Origin: an uncultured Prevotellaceae bacterium | GTDB taxonomy: Bacteria; Bacteroidota; Bacteroidia; Bacteroidales; Bacteroidaceae | Assembly (NCBI GenBank): GCA_946404865.1 | Contig: CAMJFC010000005.1 | Span: 1-64,000, forward strand | Length of the DNA: 64,000 nt | Direction of reading: 5' to 3' | Shown: in pieces, positions 8,919-16,469 of the stretch | Layout of the letters: every line of letters starts with the position of its first letter | How positions within the stretch are numbered: position 1 is the stretch's first letter | Position numbers and translations under genes: made by a program | Notes under the pieces: model-generated | What the model saw: the letters and a program-made list of their open reading frames with translations, nothing else | The model's database searches: none | What the model was told of the DNA's origin: nothing

Positions 8919-9950
8919 ATGTCTAAGTCCCGTAATATATTCGTCCGTCTCTTTGACGTCCTTTGGCGTGAACCGAAGTTGATGTGGAAGTATTATAAAG
9001 CCTCCCCCGTACGACCTTCCAAGGAAGGGGACTCTTCTGATGGACAGAAGGTGGGGGCGGTCCGAACGCAGCAGGCACCCCTTTATGTCTTCCGCGTGGA
9101 CGGCAGGATGGGGCATGGTGGTATGTTCGACCGATTGAAAGGGCTTGTCTCCATCTATGCCGTGGCAAAATCGCAGGGAAAACCGTTCCGTATTTTGTTC
9201 ACCTATCCCTTCCGCTTGGAGACGTACCTGGAACCGCGTGACTACGACTGGCGGTTGCGCGAAGGCGAACTGGTGGAGCGGTTCCCGAAGTCGAGGCCGG
9301 TCATCGCTTATGGCGAGTGCTACGCGCCAAGCCGCATCTTCAAAAACAGGAGGAGACAGACGCATTTCTATTACGGATATAACTCGCTTGACAAGATTAA
9401 CGAGCATTTCGGTACCGACTATGAATGGGGACAGCTGTATCATGAGTTGTTCAAACCGACTTCTTATCTCCAACAGTATCTTGACCATTATCAGAAGGAG
9501 ATAGGGTCGGACTATATCGTCATCCACACCCGTTTCTTGAATCTGTTAGGGGACAAGACGGAAACTGACATCAATCCCGAACTGCCCGAAAAAGAGCGTG
9601 AAGGTCTGATGAACAGGATTATTGATAAAATAAAGGAGTTGGTGCAGGGAACCCTCAAGCCCTCAACCCTCAACCCTCCCCGCGTAATGCTCGCCTCCGA
9701 CAGTATGACGTTTATCGCTTACGCGAAGCGTGAGATGCCGGATGTGTATGTGGTGCCCGGCACTGTGAAACATATCGACACGGCAGGGCACACGGATGAT
9801 GGTGAGAACATCAAGATGTTTCTCGACTATTATCTGATTGCCGGGGCGAAGAAAGTGTATAATATCGTGGGGCCGGGCATGTGGCCCTCGGCCTTCCCCG
9901 AATATGCGGCCAAAATCGGCCAAACGGAGTTTGAGAGGGTCAAACTTTAA
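8919..9950 (+). CDS. Putative fucosyltransferase-like (GT11/GT23/POFUT-type fold) glycosyltransferase
   Basis: FRVDGRMGHGGMFDRLKGLVSIYAVAKSQGKPFRI, YIVIHTRF, MLASDS, NIVGPGMWPSAFPEYAAKIG; family call by resemblance only. Confidence 0.5.
   Translation: MSKSRNIFVRLFDVLWREPKLMWKYYKASPVRPSKEGDSSDGQKVGAVRTQQAPLYVFRVDGRMGHGGMFDRLKGLVSIYAVAKSQGKPFRILFTYPFRLETYLEPRDYDWRLREGELVERFPKSRPVIAYGECYAPSRIFKNRRRQTHFYYGYNSLDKINEHFGTDYEWGQLYHELFKPTSYLQQYLDHYQKEIGSDYIVIHTRFLNLLGDKTETDINPELPEKEREGLMNRIIDKIKELVQGTLKPSTLNPPRVMLASDSMTFIAYAKREMPDVYVVPGTVKHIDTAGHTDDGENIKMFLDYYLIAGAKKVYNIVGPGMWPSAFPEYAAKIGQTEFERVKL
9001..9060. repeat. 60-bp cloverleaf-like palindromic element inside coding sequence
   Basis: Outer stem CCTCCCCC/GGGGGCGG (one mismatch), inner hairpins CCTTCC-AA-GGAAGG and CTTCT-GATGGAC-AGAAG. 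Confidence 0.8.
9652..9680 (+). repeat. CCCTCAA heptamer run inside coding sequence
   Basis: aCCCTCAAgCCCTCAACCCTCAACCCTCC. Confidence 0.85.
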
Positions 9951-9987
9951 CAATTGGGCGTGATTGTATCATAAATTTCTCTCTTTT

Positions 9988-10018
9988 TTTGTTTTTTCAT
10001 TCTTTCTTAGTATTTTTG
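9988..10018 (+). promoter_or_regulatory. Bacteroidetes-type promoter for the antitoxin remnant
   Basis: TTTG (9988-9991), N19, TATTTTTG (10011-10018), 22 bp before ATG 10040. Confidence 0.55.
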
Positions 10019-10039
10019 CATCAATTCACTTGCACTAAT

Positions 10040-10285
10040 ATGAATACAATATCGAATCTCACTCCCCAACCTGCATATTGGGATGTTTTAAAAAATTTGA
10101 ATGATAACGAAAAGATGGATTTGATTATCTATCTAACTCAATCATTGAAACAATCTAACCAAGAACGGAAGATTTCAGCCAAAGAGTTTTATGGAATCTG
10201 GGGTGACGATGGTATATCTGATGAAGAGTTTATTAAAGAACTGAAAGCAGAACGTGCGTTTAGGCAAGATATCATAGAAGTATGA
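10040..10285 (+). CDS. VapB-like antitoxin
   Basis: MNTISNLTPQPAYWDVLKNLNDNEKMDLIIYLTQSLK...KEFYGIWGDDGISDEEFIKELKAERAF; overlaps PIN start by ATGA. Confidence 0.65.
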   Translation: MNTISNLTPQPAYWDVLKNLNDNEKMDLIIYLTQSLKQSNQERKISAKEFYGIWGDDGISDEEFIKELKAERAFRQDIIEV

Positions 10286-10317
10286 GTCCAAAATTTTATC
10301 TTTTAGATACAAATTAA
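10282..10317 (+). pseudogene. Truncated PIN-domain (VapC-like) toxin, 11 codons then TAA
   Basis: ATGA overlap with antitoxin; MSPKFYLLDTN* matches the PIN N-terminus (YLLDTN with catalytic Asp). Confidence 0.75.
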
Positions 10318-10404
10318 GAATCTTCAAAACATTCAATTGGATAATTGAATAAAAAGAAATTAAAAGATTGAAATTCAGATGAAAAGGTGACATTGCAGTC
10401 CCCT

Positions 10405-10460
10405 TCCTATATTCCCAAATTCCTTAGATAATAATCTTTCGTGTGAAATATTATCTGTGT
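10405..10460. repeat. Partial copy of the window-start repeat tail plus hairpin
   Basis: TTCCTATATTCCCAAATTCCTTAGA (compare TTCCTATATTCCTAAAATTCCTTAGA near 150-176) followed by GATAATA...TATTATC hairpin. Confidence 0.7.
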
Positions 10461-11509
10461 CAGAAATTATTCAGAAAATAGATTCCCCCCTCATTTCCAT
10501 TATCATCCCGGTATATAACGTGGAGCAGTATCTGCGGAAGTGCCTCGATTCGATACTTCGTCAGGGACTGCGTGATGGGGAATATGAGGTGATTCTCGTG
10601 AGCGACGGGTCAAAAGACGGCTCGGTGGCTATCTGTGAGGAGTATTGCGAGAAATATCCTCACTTCCGACTCATCCGTCAGGAGAATCAGGGTGTGTCGG
10701 CGGCGCGCAATAACGGCATGGAGCACGCTCGTGGCAAATATATCGTCTTTGCTGATGCGGACGACTACCTACTCGACAATGGATTGAATCTGGCGTTTGA
10801 GCACTTCCGCGACCGCGATGATATTGATGTGATTCACTACTACAGCAGTTACGACAACTGGGAGAAGAATGAGATAGACAACACGATCGACTTCGACGGC
10901 ACGGGACATGAACTCATCATGCAGAGCGGACTGCCTTCGTTCTGTTGGCTCTGCTTCTACAGCAAGGAATTCCTTGATAAGCATCATCTGCGCTTCAAGA
11001 AGTATATTGTGGGTGAAGACCAACTCTTTTCGTCATCGGTGTATATCGCCAATCCGCGCATGGTCTCAACACGTGCGCGATTCTACCGTTATGTGATTCA
11101 TGAGGGCAGTGCCACAACACGGCGTTCGGTGGAACATACCCGTCGCTGTGTGGATGACTATCTCGATTCCTATGCCGACATCATGGCGTGTATGGAGCAG
11201 TATGGCATTCTTAAGGGCTCGCCGCTCTATGATGCGTGTATCCAGTCGGTCAACTCAAAGAAAATGTTCGGTTTCAGTCGTATCCTCTCTGCCGAATATA
11301 CCCGGAAACAATATAAGGAGGTGATGAAAAAGTGCCGTGACATTGGTTTCTATCCCGTATTGCGAACAGCTGGGGGGATGAAACACAAGATGACCGTGGG
11401 CGTGATGAACAGCGTGATGCGGCATGGATGGCTCTATAAACCCGCCAGCTTCGTGTTCAATCGCATTGTCGTGCCGTATGTGCTGCCGAAAATCAGAAAA
11501 GCTTTGTAA
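10457..11509 (+). CDS. Glycosyltransferase family 2 protein
   Basis: PLISIIIPVYNVEQYLRKCLDSIL, GVSAARNNGMEHARGKYIVFADADDYL. Confidence 0.95.
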   Translation: MSEIIQKIDSPLISIIIPVYNVEQYLRKCLDSILRQGLRDGEYEVILVSDGSKDGSVAICEEYCEKYPHFRLIRQENQGVSAARNNGMEHARGKYIVFADADDYLLDNGLNLAFEHFRDRDDIDVIHYYSSYDNWEKNEIDNTIDFDGTGHELIMQSGLPSFCWLCFYSKEFLDKHHLRFKKYIVGEDQLFSSSVYIANPRMVSTRARFYRYVIHEGSATTRRSVEHTRRCVDDYLDSYADIMACMEQYGILKGSPLYDACIQSVNSKKMFGFSRILSAEYTRKQYKEVMKKCRDIGFYPVLRTAGGMKHKMTVGVMNSVMRHGWLYKPASFVFNRIVVPYVLPKIRKAL

Positions 11510-11551
11510 ATTATTGTCCATTTATCATTAGTATTAATCGTAGTTAATCAA

Positions 11552-12763
11552 ATGTCTAAAGAGGTAGCTCCTTCTGTGGGAGAGGGTACAAAGGAAAGGC
11601 GAAGGCCAAAACTCATACGCGTGACAACCGTTTCGCAAAGTCTGGCGATATTGTTACCAGGTCAGCTCAAATTCCTTAATCAATTCTTCGATGTGGTGGG
11701 GGTGACAAGCGAAGACGGTTTTATACAATTGGTGCGCGACCGTGAAGGCATACGGGTGGAGGAAATACATATTGCACGCGAAATCAGCATCTGGTCTGAT
11801 ATCAAGTCGTTTATCGCGCTTTATCGTTTCTTCCGAAAGGAAAAGCCAGAAATCGTGCATACCAATACGCCTAAAGGGAGTCTTCTGTCTATGGTGGCTG
11901 CTAAGATGGCAAGGGTGCCGCATCGTATCTATTTAGTTACAGGACTAAGGTACCTTGGGACTGAGGGAAAACTACGTACGCTGCTCAAAACGATGGAGAA
12001 AATCACTTGTTGGGCGGCCAACAAGGTGATTCCTGAAGGACAGGGGGTGAAAAAAATACTGATGGATGACCATATCACCAAGAAGCCATTGGAGGTAATA
12101 CATTATGGTAATATCAATGGCAAGGACGTGAATTATTACTCCTTAGAAGCGACACAAAAGAAATATGGCTGCCGCGAGGATTTCAGAAAGTCGATGGGGA
12201 TTGAAGACGATGAGTTCGCCTTCGTATTCGTAGGCAGGATTGTGGGCGACAAAGGTATGAATGAATTGGCAACGGCCATGAAGAATTTGTCGCCTCGATA
12301 TCCCAAGATGAAATTGGTTTTGGTGGGGCCATACGAGAAAGAGTTGGATCCGATTAGTCCTGAGGCGGAATCGTTCTTCCTTTCAGATGCTTCTACCATC
12401 ATGACCGGCAACCAAGATGATGTGCGTCCTTATCTAATGGCGGCCGACGCACTGGTGTTCCCTTCCTATCGCGAAGGTTTCCCTAATGTCGTATTAGAGG
12501 CCGGATGTTTGGGACTGCCGTCTATCGTGACTGATATCAGTGGTTGTAATGAAATCATTGTAGAGGGAGAGAATGGTGTTATTGTTCCTCCTAAAGATGC
12601 TGAACAATTGCAAACGGCCATGGAGATGTTCCTGTCGAAACCTGACATTTTGGCTGCGTTGGCAACGAATGCGCGCAGCATGATAGTGTCGCGTTTTAAA
12701 CAAGAGGACATTTGGGCGGCGTTGCTCAAGATGTATCAGGAGGAAATACAAAAGAAAAAGTGA
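11552..12763 (+). CDS. Glycosyltransferase family 4 protein
   Basis: FAFVFVGRIVGDKGMNELATAM, ALVFPSYREGFPNVVLEAGCLGLPSIVTDISGCNEII. Confidence 0.95.
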   Translation: MSKEVAPSVGEGTKERRRPKLIRVTTVSQSLAILLPGQLKFLNQFFDVVGVTSEDGFIQLVRDREGIRVEEIHIAREISIWSDIKSFIALYRFFRKEKPEIVHTNTPKGSLLSMVAAKMARVPHRIYLVTGLRYLGTEGKLRTLLKTMEKITCWAANKVIPEGQGVKKILMDDHITKKPLEVIHYGNINGKDVNYYSLEATQKKYGCREDFRKSMGIEDDEFAFVFVGRIVGDKGMNELATAMKNLSPRYPKMKLVLVGPYEKELDPISPEAESFFLSDASTIMTGNQDDVRPYLMAADALVFPSYREGFPNVVLEAGCLGLPSIVTDISGCNEIIVEGENGVIVPPKDAEQLQTAMEMFLSKPDILAALATNARSMIVSRFKQEDIWAALLKMYQEEIQKKK

Positions 12764-12801
12764 GGGCTTTACAAATTACAGGCTTCTTTGCTGCTATATA
12801 A

Positions 12802-13410
12802 ATGTACAAACACGGTTTTAAACGGATAATAGATTTCATCATTGCGTTGCTGGCACTGATATGTCTGTCGCCTTTGTTGTTGGTGGTCACGATTTGGTTG
12901 CACTTCGCCAATAAGGGTAGTGGAGCGTTTTTCTTCCAGGAGAGACCAGGAAAGGACAATAGGATTTTTAAGGTTATCAAGTTTAAAACAATGACGGATG
13001 AACGGGATGAATATGGGAATCTGCTGCCTGATGAGGTAAGATTGACTAAAGTGGGGAGATTCGTCAGGTCAACGTCGCTTGATGAATTGCCGCAACTGGT
13101 CAATGTACTCAAAGGGGATATGGCTCTCATCGGCCCGCGTCCGTTATTGGTACAATATCTGCCTCTCTATTCTCCCGAACAAGCCCGCAGACATGAGGTG
13201 AGGCCAGGCATAACGGGATGGGCTCAATGTCATGGCAGAAACGCCATCTCATGGAAAGAAAAATTTGAATATGATGTATGGTATGTGGACCATTTGTCGC
13301 TCATGACGGATTTAAAAGTAATATGGTTTACTATAAAAACAGTGGTAAAACGAGAAGGTATCGCGCACGAAGGGTCTGTAACAATGGAACCATTTAACGG
13401 AAACAATTAG
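12802..13410 (+). CDS. Undecaprenyl-phosphate sugar (phosphoglycosyl) transferase, PglC/WcaJ-type
   Basis: [87 protein letters not shown]. Confidence 0.95.
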   Translation: MYKHGFKRIIDFIIALLALICLSPLLLVVTIWLHFANKGSGAFFFQERPGKDNRIFKVIKFKTMTDERDEYGNLLPDEVRLTKVGRFVRSTSLDELPQLVNVLKGDMALIGPRPLLVQYLPLYSPEQARRHEVRPGITGWAQCHGRNAISWKEKFEYDVWYVDHLSLMTDLKVIWFTIKTVVKREGIAHEGSVTMEPFNGNN

Positions 13411-13419
13411 AAGATTATT

Positions 13420-14004
13420 ATGTTCTTATATGGTGCAAGTGGACACGCCAAGGTTATCATTGATATCCTCAGGCAAAATGGAATAGATGTTGAAGCATTG
13501 ATAGATGACAATCTGGAGGTGAATGTCTTACAGGGTAAACCCGTCAGGCATGTCTTTTCGGGTGAGACTCCTATGATATTAAGTATTGGGAGCAACAGGG
13601 TGAGGAAAATGCTGGATGAGAAATTGGATACTACTTTTGCTACGGCAATCTCACCAACTGCTATTGTTTCTCCTTCTGCTACAGTGGGGGATGGAAGTGT
13701 GGTCATGCAAGGGGCTATTCTTCAGACAGAGGTAAAGGTTGGCCGCCATTGTATTATCAATACAGGAGCCTGTGTGGACCATGAGTGTCGAATCGGAGAC
13801 TATGTTCACCTCTCGCCTCATGCCACGGTGTGTGGAGACGCCGAGATAGGAGAAGGTACATGGATAGGAGCCGGAGCCACTGTCATACAGTGCGTGAAAG
13901 TGGGAAAATGGAGCGTGATAGGAGCTGGGGCTGTTGTTATTGAGGATATTCCTGATGGCGTGTTGGCGGTTGGGAATCCAGCACGTATTATTAGACATTT
14001 ATAA
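13420..14004 (+). CDS. PglD/NeuD-type sugar acetyltransferase (left-handed beta helix)
   Basis: MFLYGASGHAKVIIDIL, hexapeptide repeats, GAGAVVIEDIPDGVLAVGNPARIIR. Confidence 0.93.
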   Translation: MFLYGASGHAKVIIDILRQNGIDVEALIDDNLEVNVLQGKPVRHVFSGETPMILSIGSNRVRKMLDEKLDTTFATAISPTAIVSPSATVGDGSVVMQGAILQTEVKVGRHCIINTGACVDHECRIGDYVHLSPHATVCGDAEIGEGTWIGAGATVIQCVKVGKWSVIGAGAVVIEDIPDGVLAVGNPARIIRHL

Positions 14005-14011
14005 TACACTT

Positions 14012-14992
14012 ATGTTCCTCTCTTTCGTCATCCCCCTCTACAATGCTGAGCGTTTTATTACGGTGGCATTGGATTCGATTTATCAGAACTCGCTTGATAA
14101 GGGCGAGTATGAGGTTGTTGTGATTGATGATGGCAGCAAGGACAACGGGGCTGAGGTGGTGAAGGATTATGCACGGAAACACCATAACCTGAGGCTGATA
14201 CAACAACCCAACAGGGGGGCGTCGGCTGCCCGCAACATGGGGATAGAGGCGGCTCAAGGGGAATACATTTGGTTCGTGGATGCCGATGACCGCATTAACC
14301 CCAAAATCCTGGATACGGTGTGGCAAATCTATCAGGAGAAGCCTGATACGGAGATGTTCGGGTTCAACCACTTTGACTGGAGCGAGGAGGGCGAGGTTCC
14401 TAAAGTAAGATACAAAAAGAGTGTGAGCCTGGACGGTCTGGGACTGATGCGCTCGGGGTCGTATCTGTATTTGTGGAACCGCATCTTCCGACGCTCGGCC
14501 ATCGGCGATATCCGTTTCCCTGAAGGAACGCGCAACACTGAGGACTGGTATTTCGACCTGATGGTCTTTTCACGGCTGAAGCACGTGGAGTGCATCCCCG
14601 AATGCGGGTATTACTACAACAGCAGCAATCCCTATTCCACCCTCCGCAACCGCTCGCACGAGAGCCTGAAGAAGAACGCTGAGGATACGCAACTTATGCA
14701 CCGGCTTATTTGGGAGGAGATCAAAAAGGTGGAGAGCAAAGAGATGAAAGCTCAGATGATGCGTTCGCTGAATTATAGTGTCATGGGCTTTTTCTGGGGC
14801 ATGTTCTTGGACCATTTCTCGGTGAAGGAGTTAAAGCCTGTTATTGAGAGGTATCGTGAGATGAATTTGTACCCCGTCAAAAAAACCGGGCGCAAGAATC
14901 CCGACCGATTCCTGATGATGGCCAACAGAACATGGTTGTTCTATCCCGTGGTGTGGTTCAGAAATTCTTTCGCGGCGGCTAGATCTAAATAA
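14012..14992 (+). CDS. Glycosyltransferase family 2 protein
   Basis: MFLSFVIPLYNAERFITVALDSIY, GASAARNMGIEAAQGEYIWFVDADDRI; internal ATG 14012 preferred over ORF-track start. Confidence 0.94.
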   Translation: MFLSFVIPLYNAERFITVALDSIYQNSLDKGEYEVVVIDDGSKDNGAEVVKDYARKHHNLRLIQQPNRGASAARNMGIEAAQGEYIWFVDADDRINPKILDTVWQIYQEKPDTEMFGFNHFDWSEEGEVPKVRYKKSVSLDGLGLMRSGSYLYLWNRIFRRSAIGDIRFPEGTRNTEDWYFDLMVFSRLKHVECIPECGYYYNSSNPYSTLRNRSHESLKKNAEDTQLMHRLIWEEIKKVESKEMKAQMMRSLNYSVMGFFWGMFLDHFSVKELKPVIERYREMNLYPVKKTGRKNPDRFLMMANRTWLFYPVVWFRNSFAAARSK

Positions 14993-15086
14993 AGCGGCGT
15001 TTCTAATGCCTTGGGCATCAATGTTTTATGTCTTTGTGGCGGGGTCCTCTTCTGAAACAGCGGAAATATTAAAATGTTCGTAAAAC

Positions 15087-15117
15087 TTGGCGGAATTTTA
15101 AAAAAGTGTTAACTTTG
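15087..15117 (+). promoter_or_regulatory. Bacteroidetes-type promoter upstream of aminotransferase
   Basis: TTG-N20-TAACTTTG. Confidence 0.6.
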
Positions 15118-15210
15118 CAGGCTGTAAACAAAACTGACGCAAATAAAAATCACTAAATGAAGTGACTGCGGTCGAAAACCGCCAAAAGATTGTATTCTAA
15201 AATAGTCAAT

Positions 15211-16338
15211 ATGAAACGAATTTACCTCTGCCTGGCTCACATGAGCGGCAATGAAATGAAATATATCCAAGAGGCGTTCGACACCAACTGGGTGGTGCCT
15301 CTCGGACCGAACGTGAATGCTTTCGAACAAGACCTGGAACAGTTTGTGGGCAACAACAAGAAAGTGGTGGCGCTCTCGGCCGGCACGGCTGCCATTCATC
15401 TGGCCATGGTCTATCTGGGCATCGGACCAGGCGATGAGGTCATCTGTCAGTCGTTCACCTTCGCCGCTTCGTGCAACCCCATCAAATATCTCGGGGCCAC
15501 ACCGGTGTTTATCGATTCCGAGGAGCGTACGTGGAACATGGACCCCAACCTGCTGGAGGAGGCTATACGCGACCGCATCGCGAAGACGGGACGCAAACCG
15601 AAGGCTATCGTGCCGGTCTATCTCTATGGCATGCCGGCCTATATCGATGAGATCATGGAGGTGGCGAGACGCTATGAGGTTCCTGTCATTGAAGACTCGG
15701 CCGAGGGCTTCGGCTCTAAATACCGCGGACAAATGGTGGGGGCTATCGGCGACTTCGGTATCATGTCGTTCAACGGCAATAAGATGATTACGACGTCGGG
15801 CGGTGGTGCTCTGATTTGTTCTGACGATGAGGTGAAACGCAAGATTATGTTCTATGCCACGCAGGCCCGTGAACCCGAACCTTACTACCTGCACAAGGAG
15901 ATTGGTTACAACTATCGGTTGAGCAATGTGTGCGCCGGCATCGGACGCGGACAGATGACGGTGGTGGATGAGCATCTGCGTCATCACCAGCGGTTGGCGA
16001 AGATGTATGACGAGGCTTTTGCTGATATCGATGGCATCGATGTGCACCTGGCACCGGAAGACTATATGGAGCCTAACTACTGGCTCAACACCATCATCAT
16101 CGACCCCGCGAAGACGGGATTTGACTATGAACAGTTGCGTCAACGGCTTGATGAGGCGGGGGTGGAGAGTCGTCCGCTGTGGAAACCCATGCACACCCAA
16201 CCCGTTTATCAAGACGCACCGGCATACGTCAACGGCGTGTCGGAGCGGCTCTTTGCCCAAGGACTCTGCCTGCCCTCAGGTCCCATGGTAACGGATGAGG
16301 ATTTCGAAAGAATCATCAAGGTCGTAAAGGGGAGTTAA
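15211..16338 (+). CDS. DegT/DnrJ/EryC1/StrS aminotransferase (PglE-type)
   Basis: SAGTAAIHLAMVYLGIGPGDEVICQSFTF, VIEDSAEGFGSKYRG, FNGNKMITTSGGGAL, YNYRLSNVCAGIGRGQM. Confidence 0.95.
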   Translation: MKRIYLCLAHMSGNEMKYIQEAFDTNWVVPLGPNVNAFEQDLEQFVGNNKKVVALSAGTAAIHLAMVYLGIGPGDEVICQSFTFAASCNPIKYLGATPVFIDSEERTWNMDPNLLEEAIRDRIAKTGRKPKAIVPVYLYGMPAYIDEIMEVARRYEVPVIEDSAEGFGSKYRGQMVGAIGDFGIMSFNGNKMITTSGGGALICSDDEVKRKIMFYATQAREPEPYYLHKEIGYNYRLSNVCAGIGRGQMTVVDEHLRHHQRLAKMYDEAFADIDGIDVHLAPEDYMEPNYWLNTIIIDPAKTGFDYEQLRQRLDEAGVESRPLWKPMHTQPVYQDAPAYVNGVSERLFAQGLCLPSGPMVTDEDFERIIKVVKGS

Positions 16339-16342
16339 AGGC

Positions 16343-16392
16343 GCTCTGAAAGAGCAGCAAGCACTTAGCCCAGGGCAACACCCTGGGGTGTT
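16343..16392. repeat. REP-like intergenic double hairpin
   Basis: GCTCT-GAA-AGAGC and CCCAGGG-CAACA-CCCTGGG. Confidence 0.75.
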
Positions 16393-16426
16393 AAAATGAG
16401 CCATTACTCTTTTGATTGAGTATTCT

Positions 16427-16456
16427 CTTACCTCTCACCCCTCACCTCTTACCCCC
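16427..16456 (+). repeat. Heptamer run CTTACCT CTCACCC CTCACCT CTTACCC
   Basis: Four consecutive period-7 units immediately upstream of the 16470 start. Confidence 0.85.
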
Positions 16457-16469
16457 AAAAAGAAGGATA

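Noticed and set aside
10330-10352. ATTCAAT-TGGATA-ATTGAAT inverted repeat after the truncated toxin as a mobile-element end
   Set aside because: AT-rich 7-bp stem with no target-site duplication or transposase; likely incidental.
15109-16260. 383-aa minus-strand ORF opposite the PLP aminotransferase gene
   Set aside because: The plus-strand product has clear aminotransferase motifs; the antisense translation has no recognisable family and reflects codon-bias-driven open frames.
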